Below are positions 33,190 through 46,378 of a DNA stretch of 64,000 nucleotides, piece by piece. Under the pieces are notes generated by a model. It was not told where the DNA came from, ran no database searches, and worked only from the letters and a program-made list of their open reading frames with translations. Origin of the DNA: Heliocybe sulcata (taxonomy: Eukaryota > Basidiomycota > Agaricomycetes > Gloeophyllales > Gloeophyllaceae); NCBI GenBank assembly GCA_004369045.1, contig ML213508.1, forward strand, positions 1,288,976-1,352,975. The letters are read 5' to 3'. A program made the translations under genes and the position numbers. Each line of letters opens with the position of its first letter. The first letter of the stretch is position 1.

Positions 33190-33949
33190 AACTGAATACA
33201 TGATTATCTACTTGATATATTACATATGGTTAAAATGAGAACATATATCTACAATTTGTTTGACTTTATGACTTGCAATACATATTTGTTATTCATCTGC
33301 AAAGATTAAGGTGAATGGTGATCTCATATTCTGCCGAAGCTACAGCAAAAAGAGTAAATTTTAAATATTAGCTTCTCATGTGGCTCTGGCTGTATTCCAA
33401 ATCTAACAAAGCATATCCATATACAGCAGAAGTTCGTTAAACATTTCAAATTTCCGCTTACAAAGAATGATGGCTGATATTTCTTTCAGCACCAGTCCAA
33501 CAAATGTCAAATTGAAACCAGGGACCGACATTTGTCATGATGATATATTCCATATATGGGTTCTCATTCGGGTCTGTGGCGGTATCCTGAAGTAAATTTG
33601 AAATTCCGCACATGAAGCATGTTTTGTAAAATATACCAGATATGGGCGATAATCCCTTTGCAATGCAATATTCGAAATTGTAGTTGATCGAAAACCTCAG
33701 TGCAAATAAGAGTTATACTTATAGCTCCACATCGGACAATATTTATAATTTACTTCAACATATTCTAACGCAATGTAGATTTGTATGTATTTCATATATA
33801 TGAACTCCTATACAAAACATAACATATATGAAAGATAATCGGCCATTCCCGGTGAATATTATCTATCAAAGCCCACACCTCAATTTAGGTCGGCATTTAC
33901 AGCAACCATGTACATTTGGTTCCCTCCAGTGAATCACGCTGCCCTGAAC
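33190..33949. other. AT-rich gene-free stretch
   Basis: Base composition drops sharply to AT-rich from about 33190. Stops occur in all frames and no repeat structure was recognised. Confidence 0.6.
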
Positions 33950-33951
33950 AT

Positions 33952-34280
33952 CAGGAAAATGCCGGACCATCTTGCCAACATCTTAATACCTTAAATTATC
34001 TTATTTTGCCCCTAATAAGTCTGTAAGATGCTCTAAGACATGTAAGAGAAAGTAAGGCAAGTCCATTCTTATGTTCTCTTGGCGGGCTCTTGGGTACTCT
34101 TAGGCTTATCTTATGGGCTCTTACCTATAAACTTTGGAACAATCTTATTTGTGATTTAAGTACACATAAGACTGCATAAGACAGCCAAGACAATGATGTA
34201 TTAAGGCACTTGTAAGGAACACATGTGTAACTAAGTCAGTGCTAAGCACCGCGCAAGAGTCTGCAAGACATTATTATGAG
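33952..34280 (+). mobile_element. Orphan left end of a Plavaka-type element
   Basis: It starts CAGGAAAATGCCGG directly after AT, the same terminus and flank as the elements at 1750 and 2172. It is followed by a dense TAAGA/TCTTA cluster (about 15 motifs in 290 bp, both orientations). No matching TTTTCCTG-AT right end was found to the right, so it is probably a truncated element. Confidence 0.5.
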
Positions 34281-34374
34281 TCCTGAGTTTACAAAGGAGG
34301 AGTCTTTAGCGACATGGAGCCGAATGATGATGATCGTGAGAAGAAACATGCCGAGAAGTGGTGGGAATCTAAAG

Positions 34375-34445
34375 TGTAGTTGAGACTACAAAATATTGAT
34401 ACTCCGCTTGTAGTTGAGACTACAATTCTGGATTTGTAGTGCCAC
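34375..34445. repeat. Two copies of a TGTAGTTGAGACTACA palindrome
   Basis: The sequence tgtagttgagactacaa occurs at about 34375 and 34411; each forms a 7-bp stem with a 4-nt loop. Half units recur at 34436 and 34598. Confidence 0.6.
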
Positions 34446-35564
34446 ATTTCAGTAATGCGCCCAGTGCTCACCTTCCGATTATTGTATCAATCCCATATTT
34501 CAAATATAATATTTACATTACATTCCCTACCTCTCCAAATATTTTTGTGATTTTACGGTTGATTCTGAGCCTGCAGTGAGCATCACAACAAACTGGAGAC
34601 TACAAACCACTTATCTTGAGGGAATTAAGGGAGAGCTCCCACGGTCTCTCCCATTACGGCAGTCCACGCCACATCTCGCGTGGGGCGGAAACTGCTGGCT
34701 AGACGCCCAGGCATCAATGTCGTCTTTCTTGATCAGTTGGGCCATCCATCCATCGCACAGTCTCTCGTGTCCACCCGCCATCCCTCGCTGTCCTGGTCTT
34801 GTCTCAGTTTGCTGATGCGCTTGATCGTCCCAACTGGTTTGGCTGCTGGACGTAGCGCATTCCTGCTACACTGGCGACTGACTTAGATCGTTTTGTTGCT
34901 TCTGATGCTCTTTGCTCTCCATTCAGCACACTTCATCCCGCGCATAGCAGACTTTTAGGCCCAGGGAAGACACTTGGACAAAGGAGGAAGGTGGATAGAT
35001 GTTGAGGGAGAGAATGCCGTGTGCATGCCCATATGTCTTTCTCATTTCTATTACTATCTTCCCCTGCATCATTTTCTCCACTTGCTGCACTTGATTCCAC
35101 CTCACCACCATTGGATTACACATTATAAGGATGTAACAGTACCTATGGATCAGTACAAAATAAGATATGCATTAGATCTTTATAGTAATATCCTGCAAGA
35201 CTCGCATCCCGGGCACCCTGCATCACAAGCCAGTGTAATGTTGTGCGCATTCCTCCGGCAATCTGTTCTTACTGTGACGCAGCTTCAGCTCACTGCGTCT
35301 GCCCTTTGCCTTCCGAATGGCCTCAAGTAGGGCAGTTATACCAGCTGTGTGTTCTGGGTAGTCAGCCTTAAATTTTGCTTCATTGCGATGGTAACTATTG
35401 CAGCAATCAGCATCCAGAACGAGATGCTGACTATGATCACACTCACATATCAATGAATTCGGTTGCAATGGTCTTATGCTGCCCATACACGACAGCCCCG
35501 CCCTGCTTTATCTGCTCTTCGGTCCAGTCTTGCAACGGGACTGAGAGGGACTGTGATGAATCGG

Positions 35565-36298
35565 TGTCACAGTTTTGCACCACATGTCACCATGTCACAG
35601 TCATAAGTCACACACACGTGATATTCACATGACATCACATGATGTGGCACAGTGGCTGTGTCTGATCCCATCAATGACATCTTTAGGGTTTAGCCTAAAC
35701 CTTCTACAAGTTTCTATCAGAGTTCCATCAGTGATGTGCTTCTATCTTTGATATATTACTGTTGCATCACTTCCTTTTGATATATCACCGTTGCATGCTT
35801 CTATTTCATATAGAAGCACCATTTGATATATTGCCTTGGCATCATATTGCACCATCATCATGTCATATCGCATCATCTCCATCTCATCCCCTGATTAGTG
35901 ATGATTACATGGAATAGCATCACTCAATCCAGTTTCCCTGATTGGTTCCTGTATGTACATGTGATTATGGACCATTTGATATTATAGATAGTTAGTCAGC
36001 TATGACTCATTATTACTCATCATTACTCAGCCATGTCATTTCCATTTAGTCACCATTCTATGGTGTATATAAGACTTGTAGATGTTCTCTTGAGACCCCA
36101 GACTTAGCCTCCTCGTTGATACCTAGTAGCCTAACAGCACTACATCTCTACATCTGCAATCTGTAACTCTGATTTATCCTCACCCTCTGTGTCCCTTGTC
36201 TATCTCAAGACCCCTCCTCACCTTTGCTTATCTGGTTAGGAATCAGTAAGCCTGTTTGTTATTGTTTGGGTCTGGTGGCACAGCTAGTCGCTGTGACA
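35565..36298 (+). mobile_element. Solo LTR with perfect 5-bp target duplication
   Basis: 734 bp bounded by TGTCACAG and CTGTGACA, flanked on both sides by ATCGG (35560-35564 and 36299-36303). It holds a TATA-like tatataagac near 36064, as in a Copia-type LTR. It lies near the end of the Crypton coding region. Degenerate repeats of a tttgatatat-gttgcat unit occur at about 35745-35850. Confidence 0.85.
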
Positions 36299-38153
36299 AT
36301 CGGCATATTCCCAGTCATGAAGAACAAGCATCCAACTGCCAGATCCAGTCAGTATCTTCGGAATAATCCACACTGGATTCTTGCACGATGGGGTGCATGG
36401 GGCTGCCGGTGGCTGGTAAGGTGTGAATTGCAGCGCCGATATTGATGCAATGGGTGGGAAATGGAAGTTTAGTGGTTGTGAGAAGAGCACTTCATATCTG
36501 GGAGTTTCCATGCTGCTAATAGAGACTGAAGCATAGTTCGGCAGGACAGGAGGGACAGCTGCAAATGCTGCATGGTATGGAATAGCAGCCGGAGGGGGAA
36601 TGTGGTGCATCACCTGGACTTGCCAGACAAGCACCTGATTCTTCTTGTCAATGCAGGCCATAAGCTGATGCAAGTCAGCGACAGATGCTGCACACGTGAG
36701 TGCAGCCTCCCCCATCAGTGACTGATCAGCTTCCCGGGAGATCAGACATAGCACATCAGAGTGGTCCTCCTCGTAATTATAGAGTTCATCAAGTAGATAT
36801 CTGATAAGTGTGTCACACTGTGATAGAACCCCATCAGATCATTAAGATCGCTCTGGTTGATGATCAGCTTACATGCTCTTTCTCGGCCCAGCCTCCCCAC
36901 CATCAGATGACAGAAAGTGGCCATCGCTCTCTGACAGGTGCAAACATAAACCTATACTGGGCTCCTCCATGCCGAAAGCAGTGTGTTGTGAAGCATCCTG
37001 CGCCCGTGGAGACCAGCTTGTTCTGCAAAGTCATTGAGCTCCTTCTGCACCGAATCCGATGTCAGAGCGCAGTGGGGATGCACTTTACAGTCCAGTCCAA
37101 TGAAGGGAAAGACACAGTCATCAGGTTGCAGCTGGCGCCCAAGCAACACCTCGTAATAGTCAAACCAATCAAGAATGTGGGCATACATGTCAATCGCAGG
37201 TGTTTTGGGCTGCAGGTAAATCTTACAATTATGTCCTGTTCAAAGTGATCAATGATAGGTACCAGTGCGACACTCGTGGAATCCATTTTGATGCACCACA
37301 TAGAGCTTGATTCTTGTCCTGCTTGCATTGCCAGTTCTTCTGATTCTTGAGATTGACCTCAAAATAGGGTGGATCAAGGGGTGTGCCACCTTTTTGCCAT
37401 TCATTGTTGAATTCGAAATGCTTATACTGCAGCTGGGTACTTTCACAGTTCCTGTTCCCATGGTCAGTCAATTGCTCAATCAGTGAAGATGCTCTTGGAA
37501 CTAGTACGGACCTGGTCCATATGACAAAGCTCAGGGAAGATCTGGCCAGAAACCATAAATAGATAGCCTTTGTCTCTGCATGCTTAGGATTCTCAGGCAG
37601 ATGCCACGGCTTCTCCGGGGCAAGCTGGGTCATCGACCACTCATACAACGTCTCCATGCACTCCCTAGACATCACGTGTGAGTGCTTTCTCTCCCCTCCA
37701 TCAATCCCATGCTTATGTTTGATGGATCGCATCATGTCTTCCACAACTGCGGAACAGACAGGGTTGCCAGTCCACTTCTGTTGTGTCTCATGATATGACC
37801 ACTGCCCTCAGTACATGCCCCCATCACTATTTCCAATACTTTGTGAGCCTGATATCAATGAGATACATATCCCAAATCACTCACAGTTGATCATATTCAT
37901 GCAGCAGAGCTGCGTGGATCTGCGCAGCAGTCGGATTGCCCAAATCTTGTTCAAAGCATTTATGGACAAGATACATCAAGATTACTGTTGGCGTTGCCTC
38001 GACTGGGTGACCCTCTAGAGCGGTGTGATACATAGGGTCCTTGAGTAATGCTGACTTCTCTGCTAGACCCAGCTCTCCATCTCCAGGCTGGAAGGCTGTA
38101 TTATTGCTGACAGACTGCTCTTGCTGAGCGGTGATGAGACACTGACACTCAAT

Positions 38154-39466
38154 GAAACCCGAAATGAAGACCTAGAAAGAACAAACAACCACACAATACC
38201 ACCAAACCCTTGGTGGTATGTGGCTGCGAGGTCCGGGGAATCGAAGGGTATTGATTAGTTCAAGGGGAACAAGAGGATGAAAGACGTGCTGTGGGGAGGG
38301 GCCTTTGATACGAGGATCGTAGCACGCAGTGTTTGTATGGCCGGCGCTAACGAACTAGTGTCGCTAAAGCGGAGCAGCGACAGCGACTTCCTAAAACTCT
38401 TTGACGACGACGGTGAACGGTTTCTACGACACACGGGGTCGCTTCACAGAAGTGGATGGGATAGGAGCGTACGACACTGGCAGTTGTTGACTTTTTAGAA
38501 GAAGGTTGGTGGAAACTCTTGACGAAGTCGGAAGACGCGATGAGCGCCTTAGTCGCTGAAGACTCTGACACTAAGCTGAGATGTGAACGGGAGAATGTAA
38601 CTTCAATTGTACAAACAGAAAATCATCCTTAAATACAAGTACGCTACAGACTACTACTGCGTCACCCTATTGTCTTGTCGTCCATCTGAGTCACTTCACC
38701 AATTGCCAAACCAATCGCTGTGTCCGGTCGTCGCTCGCCCTCTATCAAGCCCATCGTCCAATCCCAACCCGCTACACTGCTCCTGCCACCAAAGCGCAGC
38801 GATGCTGCACATGCTATCTGGACGAGCCATATGAGCACCGTCGCTAGCCTGCTGAACAAGACAATAGTAGATGTCGATAGCCCATCATCAATTCAGATCG
38901 ATAAGGCGTCTAATTGTGAGTGAACGCTCTCGAGCAGCATCGGTCCGAATCCCGAGTCTTGGCAAGCGGCTCTGGCACATTGGCAATGTCGGCCACGTCG
39001 GGGATGTCACTAGCATGCACTGAGCGACTATTGTTTGACGAGCCCGGCCGGCTCGGCATAAGCAGATGTGAGTCAATAAGATCAGATAACAGGGACGATA
39101 GTGTGTGGGACCACAGCCGGAGCTTCAGTGAGGGACGTGGCATTCGAGAGCGATGTGCTGACGCCTAGACCAGAGTCGAGAGCAGCGTGTCGAAGCCTAG
39201 GAGCGGGCCGTCGTTCCGACTGAATGTGGGTCGGCCGTGATGATGACAGCGGCCGAGTCGCTGGTGATGGCACTGAATAGGCGGCGGTTGCCGATGCTGA
39301 CGCGGCCTTGCTGATGTCAACTGGAAGCGCTGTCGCCCAAGTATAGCCCAGTTGGTGTATAGAGTCCAGAGGTCGCCGTTGCCAAGAATAGCACAAAGTT
39401 CCCATGTAAGACACAGAAGTGTCGCGAAACACATTTTCTGGGGTCAGAACAGATTGGGGCCTATCA
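38154..39466 (-). mobile_element. LTR-like unit, long form, diverged (LTR-A copy 3)
   Basis: 1313 bp on the minus strand, from TGAAACCCGAAATG at 38154 to GGGGCCTATCA at 39466. It follows LTR-A copy 2 along its length: the common 3' end with ggtggtatgtggctgcgagg, the aactcttgacgaagtcggaa block, the cttggcaagcggctctggc block, and the end attttctggggtcag. No matching flanking 4-mers were seen. It interrupts the Crypton recombinase gene. Confidence 0.65.
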
Positions 39467-40489
39467 GCGGAGAAGCTGGCGAACCATTTCTGTGCATTTG
39501 CAACTTGCTGCTGGTACTTCACAGTAGTGTTCCGGGCATGCAGATACTGAGTGGTCTTTTTCTTTCCCAGTGCTTGCAGCTCTGCAAGGCTTGCAGAAGG
39601 TGTCGACGTCATCTTCTGGGCGGTGGAGTTCTTGCGTGCAGGCTTTGCTTTAGTCACAGCCATAGCTGCAGATGAAGGGGACAGGAGACACACCAGGGCT
39701 CCCTGTAGTGCCCATCCGCCCAGCAAAACAGTCCAGATTTAATCTAAGACCACCCCGTCGATCACTATCATACACAGGTCAGCATCAGTAGTCTCTGCTG
39801 TAGTACAAAGTTACACTACAGGCACACACTGTATTTGCAGAAGTTAAATACAAAATACACAAAGAGTCTGTTCTCGATATTGCGCAGACTGCGCATACAT
39901 CAGGTGCTTGAAGCAGAGAGCATGCCAGCAATCAGGAGCCTGCATCGCCAATGCCAGGACTGATCACTCACTTGACCCACTCACAACTCTCACATGTCTC
40001 CACAATGCCTGCCCACTGCTCTGTAACATTGAACCCATAGGCTACTCAAACAAACCAGCCTGGGTGTCCTCATGCTCCCAAGCAAGTTGATTGTCAGCAA
40101 GGTCGGGGACAGCCAAACACCACTCGCCAGAAGCAGATAGTCTCCGTCTGTTGCTTGTCCTGCAGAGAAACCAGATGCAAGGCAAGTATGATATCTGGAT
40201 GTTGAGCATGTTGTTGACGATGGCAAGTGACATCAATGTAGTCAGCCAGGTAGAGTGGCTACGCCGCTCACTTGAACATGGACCTCTGTACAAGATTGTA
40301 CTGTCATCCGCCGAGACCAGAGATGTTGGAAGTGAGGGCGAGATGAAGAGTGGCTGAAGGCAGTGTGCTGGATGCGGAGACATTGTGTCAGTGACAGCGA
40401 TGGCGACAAACAGCATTTGAAGTTGCGTGAGTGGTAGTAGTACATCAGTAGGGAAAAACTTGCACTCACTCAACTCATATAGGAGTGAA

Positions 40490-41541
40490 TGATCTGCCGG
40501 CCGCTTTCAAATCCAACCCATCAGTCATCACTCATGCCCCAAAAGACTGGCATGCACCTCTCCTCAATGCCCATGCCTGCCAGCCCTGTCAGTGTACCCA
40601 CAACCTCCCACAACCTCCTCCACCCATCCTTCATCCCCTTCCCCGTCGTGCCCCGCTGCAGCAGGCAAAAAGTCGATATCATCACTCTCCTCCTCCCAAA
40701 CCCGCTCCCGAGCTTCTGTAGCTCTGCTGCCTGCTTTTCCTCCACAAGCACACTGATCTGCACTCGGAGGTGGACATGTGGCACGCTGACTTGAGGGGTG
40801 CAGAGGTCTGTGGGAAGGGCACAGGCAGGGCAAAGAGGAGGCGGTCAAGCTGTCTAGCGCAAGCGACTGACGATTGGCGCTAAAGTTACAAGCCAATGGA
40901 GAAGCCGGCAAAGCTGGAGTGGGGAGGTGAGGCTGAGGATGTGGGTGAGTAAGTGAGTGATGGAGGGAAGGAGAGGGGGGGCTGTACATTCATCACTGCT
41001 TTTGCGCATGTCATTTTTCAGAGCTTGCGCCTCTTGTTCTCATGCCATCCGTCAGACTCCAGCTCCCTGTCATCAGCATTGTCCTCGGTATCCAGCAGTC
41101 CAAGCTCTCCACACTCACCCCACCCTCCCCCTCCGTCCTCTGCACCTGCATGAGCCAATGCCACATCATGCACCAGTATCCACCCGCTGCCTCTGATACC
41201 TGTGTCTGTGTGCACGGTGCGGTGTTGTGCAGTCACTCGCAGACAATGACAAGCTCTGCAAGCTGCAGCGACATGACGGCTTGCATGAGTGTGGAGGTGG
41301 TGGTGTAGGGGTTCTGCGCGAGGAGGGCGGGCTCAGGGGGTAGAGCATGTGGGCTGTTTTGTGAGCGCTGGAGACGGGTTATGTAAGGGAAGTTGAGATA
41401 TGAGGAGGAAGGGAGCAATGCATGGCATAAAAGCTTGTAGGAGACCCCAGGTAGGAGACCCCAGGTGTTTGCTTCCATATGCAGTGGGATGTTGTGATGC
41501 TGAGGCAGGTTGCCAGAGAAATAAGCAGCTGCACTGCTCAC
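40490..41541 (-). pseudogene. Unrecognised low-complexity reading frames
   Basis: Short minus-strand frames follow one another: QAVMSLQLAELVIVCE, then RGSGWILVHDVALAHAG, then ESDGWHENKRRKL, then a Pro/Ser-rich part. They resemble pieces of one spliced gene, with coiled-coil, acidic and KRRK-type segments, but no family could be named and the frame is lost repeatedly. A 14-bp direct repeat (gtaggagaccccag) lies at 41438-41466. Confidence 0.3.
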
Positions 41542-42588
41542 TGTAATGTGTTCTCGCTGTGCATGGCTGTTGAGGGCATGTCATGGTTCTTTGTGGGTCG
41601 AGGGAGTGAGAACGGGCGAGAAGGAGCAGTCAGATGGCGGGGTAGCCATCTCACTGACATGTCGAAGATGATGCAAGGGTATTGAAGCATGGTGGTGGCA
41701 GTGACGAAGACAGCAGCATAATACCATCCTCTGAAACCTTGACACTTGCAATGGGGTGGTGAAACAAATAGGATCTTGACACTCGGAGGCCATGCTGTAG
41801 CGCTTTTGTGATATATAGGGATATTACCTATGGCTGAATTGTAATACTTTTCTTGTGGCTGTGTGGGGAAAGCCCCAGTTATCACAATGCTGCCCTACCA
41901 TAATGAGGATGGTCCTCAGTGCTCCTGCTGTGGACCAGCTGCCCTGGACTATGGATTAGGGTATTGTGAAAGCTTCCTTGTGAAGAAAACATATACCTAA
42001 AGCAGATCTAGGAGGAACTTATAATGCTTCTGATCGACTGCCGGCAGTTTCCGTGCTGCATCCTCATCCTGATGGGTGTTCGGGACCATGCTGTACATCA
42101 ATGTCATCATCTCTCACATCCAATAACATATTGGAAGTGGATCTTAGAAAAAAAACATATCATCGATTTTGGTCTGACATATCAGGATCCCCATGCTTCC
42201 TTCTGCCAATCAATACTTACCCAGCCACATTCTTGCTTGCTTTGGAAGAAATAAAAGTCAAACATATCAAAATTTTATATTCCCATGCACATTGCTCTCT
42301 TCACTCGGACTGCCATGCTATGTGTTGCATGCTTTTGAACCATCATAAGGTTGTCTATTGTATGTAAACAATGACATTATTACCAAATATAGATAAAATA
42401 AAAGGAGATATAACTTCTGCATTACTGACAGGCCGACAAATGCACAGGTGTGCATGGGAAAACCTTCCTGAGCTGATCATATATCTGCTCATGTTCTTGA
42501 CCTTCGGTGCACAGCATATCAATAGTTCTACATGACAGCATGTTGAAGCAATGATACATCAAGTATTACATAAGACCATATGGTACAG

Positions 42589-45500
42589 TTAATCATAATC
42601 TTCGTAGTCAAGGGCAATGGTGGCACTTTCATCATCAAGATCAGCAGGAAGACCCCCAGCATTGATGCGACCAGCCTCCATCTCAGCAGCAGCCTCGGCC
42701 TCAGCCTCAGCGAGAGCCATTTCATCTTCTGAGGCGAGAGCTGAGGGGTTTCCCTCCATGATGTGCTTGAGCTCTGCAACCACCTTCCATGCCTGCATTC
42801 ATGCTGAGGCCCCATCGGCATCCCCACCTTGTAGCCCATGCCAGCTCTGCTATTGCGTGTTCACGAGCATACACTCGTACACCCTCCTCGAGCAATGGGT
42901 CACTTAGCTGCCAGCGACCCACTCTCTCCTGCCACCACACTGCCTTCCAACAGCAGTATTCAATACTCCGCCGCATCTCCTCTTCAACCAAGATCAACTC
43001 CTCTAACCAGCACCTCACCTGAGCCTTTGCCTTCGCCCACTCGACTCTTAGAGCTACATGAACAATAGTTAACAAAGAGGAATGCGAACGAAGACAGGCT
43101 ACTGACCATCGTGCATCTGAGCATCATTAGCATCTCCAGAGGCAGGAACAGCATACCAAATCCACAAAAGTGTATGGTGACCTTCACCCACTTGGATGTT
43201 TCCATCACGCTCATGAGCTGCACGGTGCCCAGTGTGCTCTTCGAGATGCTCCAGCTCCTGCTTCTCTGCTTCAGTAAGCACCCTCTCATTTGGCACAGTG
43301 ACATCTTTGTTTGCATCGAGGGGCTGCAGTTCGAGCTCCCAGTCGCCAGGACCATTGAGGATGAGATATGCAGCATGCGTGCATTGATACTGTCAGACAC
43401 TTGCCTGAACCTTAACCTCAATGTGACTCTGGATCGCTCAAGCCCTTGTGTTCTGCACCTGCCCAGTGATGTTCTTGATCTTGAATCGGTTCATGTAGGA
43501 TTGCATACGGAGATGGCGGCGAAGAGACTGGAGGCCATCTTTGAGCTGTGCTGCTCTGAGCTGTGTCTCGATGTCATTGACAACAGCACCGGAGGTAGAG
43601 CTCAAAAGTTTCCGGAAGTGTGAGGTCTTCTGTATTCAAGGGATCCGAATGACGAAGAGTGGAAACAAGGGGCATATGGAAAGCTTGAAGGTCACGGTAG
43701 TGCTCGATCTTTTTCCGCAAAGTTGCCCTTTGATCGTCAATGGTCTTTATGTCGGCACTGGGACTCCTGGTTGGATTGAGAATATCTGCCCTTATAGTTG
43801 AAGCACATCAATAACAACTGAGCCTGAATGTTGACACAACTCACCGGGCTTTCTCAATGTCGAGACCTAGAACCAGCAATGCTGTGACACTCCTCTCACT
43901 CCCGAACCCGCTACCCTTCTCAGCATTGGCCTCCTCCTCAAGCTTGAGAGATGCTTGGACTTCTTTGAGTGTAACAACTGCAAGAGGTGATGAGAAGGAA
44001 ATGAGGGGTCAGTCAAAAATGACAAACCTTCTTCGGGCATATCATAGGGACAGCATTGCAAGTTGTCGGCTTCCCATGCCTCTAACATCCTATTCCATTT
44101 TTCGAGAGCTTCGGGCCATTCTCTCTTCAGCGAGGTGTTGAAGGCATTGTAGGCAAGGCAATGCTGACATGCTTGGGGAATTGCCGCGACAAGCAACCTG
44201 TGTAAATTCATCTCTAGAGGAGAATACCATCAGATAAGGAATGCACACAAATGTTCTAGTGCACACACCGAGCCGTACGATCTTGGACCAATTCATGAAA
44301 CCACACAGGTCATCCAAGGTATCCTGCCTTCCTCCCGGCATCATCTCTCTAGTGCTCAGCGCTGCTAGGTTCAGGACCACCCAGTTCCTCTCGGGTGTCT
44401 CGCAATTGGTGCATGCAACTCCAAAGCAGTAATTCAATGAGTAGGGTGCATGGCACCGCTTCCCATGGGCTTCAAGGTGGAATTTGGGCATGACATAGTC
44501 GAGGATGATCTTCAGCAGCATGAGCTGCATATCGTCGGGCATGTCCTTCATCCTGTCGGCGAGATGGACAGACCACGCACATGCGATGTCATAAGCAATA
44601 AGCACCATAAGAACCATGATACCGTGCACAGCCGACACGAAAACCCAGTCAACGTTCGAATACCTATGTAACCAAATGCGATGATATTAGGTAGCTCACT
44701 CTGTACTTGATGGCTATGACACACCTTTCACTGCGCTGCAAGTCTCCCAGACCATTCAGTCGCCACATTGTGTGTCATGCACAGCTAACCCCACATATCC
44801 CAGTAGTCCGGAGGCCTTTCGATTTCTTGAGGTTGGTGTGGATCAGAGCTGAGAACCCCGTGCAGCTCTTAATCTGCACGTGCCGTGAGCCTATAGCTAG
44901 ATACAAGAGTGACTTGCTCACCTCCTCGTCATTGACATGACTCAGGATGTATCGATGATAAGGCTCTGTGCGCACAAAATAAGACATTCTATCACCTAGA
45001 CCCCGATCCATACACTGATTTTTGCAGAGGTGATTCTTGAGCCGGAAGTTGCAGTCTTGATTTAACATGAGTCAATACAACCACCTATAAGGAAAATCAG
45101 ACCATGCTCTCATGATGAAAAGATACAGACCCATGCTTTATCGGGTCTGGCTTTCTCCCAGCCCATCAGTAAGTTAATGCCAGGCTGAGGACAGGTGCGG
45201 CACATCAATGCCAACTCTCCTTCCTCCATCCCTGAAATACCACTCTCGTCATGTCCCCTTCCACCTCGCTTCATGGCCTGGATGTGCTGATATTCGCGGA
45301 TCATGAGATGCAGAGACTTCAGCCATTCAGCCACATCTGTGAGCCCAGAACCATCAGTGATCCATTGCATGGTCTGGTAGAAGTGAAGGACAGATATCTT
45401 TGCATTGAGGTGGAGTGTCTGAAAGAGCCGCAGCAGCTCGAAGGTGGCAGAGGTCTGTAGCTGGAAAGGTGTCACAGGCCATAGCCGGGCACAGAGTAGT

Positions 45501-46316
45501 TGGATACGGTGCAGAGGTGGATTATGCCTGCAGCCACAGAAATCGACTTGAACAGAATGTATGCCGGTAGAGTGGAGGATCGTGAAGTCTTTGTGACCAG
45601 GGACTCTGAAAGGACAAGCAATGTTTGGCGGGTGGCCAAGTTGATAGTGCAGACCAAGAGTTCAAAGGCTGACACTGGAGAAGAAATTGTCAGATGAACA
45701 CCAGAGCTAAGTGAATGAGTGAGTGTTGTTGCCTGGATGACTGTTATTAACACTTACTTGTATGCGATGCAACGGTAAGTGAGCATGCCACACAAGCAAA
45801 CAGCTCCAGCAAACAAGCTCCCCGTAATCGCAGTCAATGCAGCAATACAAGTCAGCGTGGAGTTTGCACCCCGGACATTCCAAGTCCATGTGGATGCCTC
45901 TCCCTTCTAACCGCAGCAGTTCATTGAGATACTCCTTGCAAAACTGTATCCATGTGTGCAAGGGGACATCCTGTTCTGCCCATCAGCACCTGGTGGATTA
46001 CGGGCCAGAAAGTGCGCACAGAATTTTCATACTGCTTTGCCTTGACTTTAGTCACATCGGCTGGTCCATCCATCTCCTCAAACTCCAGGACATCTTCTGA
46101 TAAATCCTCTTGTATAGGCATATGGTGATGCTCTGGGATGGTTGGCCATGAGTCGGCGACTGTTTCAATATGCCAGTGCAGGATTTCTGGTGCAGGATTT
46201 CTGGTGCAGGCCTTGCATGTTCTTTGACATGGAGTTTGCCAGTGGAAGTTGTCGAGAATGCTTGGCTCAAGAAGGATGCCACATGGAAATACCAGCCAGT
46301 AGATGTCGAGGGTCAT
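42589..46316 (-). pseudogene. KDZ-type transposase
   Basis: A multi-exon gene reading the whole KDZ layout. The N-terminal acidic part ends VRTFWPVIHQ. A Cys-rich CxC finger follows (CPGCKLHADLYCCIDCDYGEL). The middle has TFELLRLFQTLHLNAKIS, CRTCPQPGIN, CNFRLKNHLCKNQ and the core LIAYDIACAWSVHL...MPKFHLEAHGKRCHAPYSLN, then PERNWVVLNLAALSTREM. The C-terminal coiled coil has ALRVEWAKAKAQVRCWLEEL and an acidic end DYEDYD. KDZ enzymes are RNase H-fold transposases, and the Asp of YDIACAW and Glu of PERNW match expected acidic positions (inference). A TGA at 44775-44777 interrupts GVSCA-HTMWRLNGLG, where the family usually has Arg; otherwise most exons are open. Confidence 0.8.
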
Positions 46317-46378
46317 AGTGTCTTGCTGACCTTGAAAGTCCTGCTCAGTCCCATTGCGACCTCAGTGAGGCGACACGC

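Larger units (their letters stand above)
35223..39663 (-). pseudogene. Crypton-type tyrosine recombinase gene, split by two LTR insertions
   Basis: The gene starts MAVTKAKPARKNSTAQK at 39663 and reads TVKYQQQVANAQKWFASFS up to the LTR-like unit at 39466. It resumes after 38154 with FQPGDGELGLAEKSALL, YHTALEGHPVEATPTVI and ECMETLYEWSMTQ. The catalytic region follows: an Arg in FVIWTR, the H-x-x-R signature in TTHCFRHGGAQYRFMFAP, and the Tyr region DTLIRYLLDELYNYEED. After a Pro-rich part a solo LTR at 35565-36298 interrupts it, and the frame goes on with LSVPLQDWTEEQIKQGG and GQHKTIATEFID to about 35223. There is a frame change just before TTHCFR, and TGA at 36903-36905 stands where Crypton relatives have Arg in IRWWGGWAE. 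Cryptons excise and integrate by Tyr-recombinase chemistry without a DDE transposase. Confidence 0.75.

Noticed and set aside
35735-35850. A CRISPR-like array in the gttgcat/gatatat repeats
   Set aside because: Units are degenerate and adjacent without spacers, lie within an LTR, and the organism is eukaryotic.
33952-35940. A full Plavaka-type element from CAGGAAAAT at 33952 to TTTCCCTGAT at 35940
   Set aside because: The right terminus has a mismatch, its flank does not fit, and there is no TAAGA cluster inside it; it also falls within the solo LTR.
36300-39663. Assigning the recombinase at 36-39 kb to a DIRS-like element like the one at 1-18 kb
   Set aside because: Its sequence pattern (TTHCFRHGGAQYRFMFAP and a long C-terminal extension) fits Cryptons, and no reverse transcriptase accompanies it.
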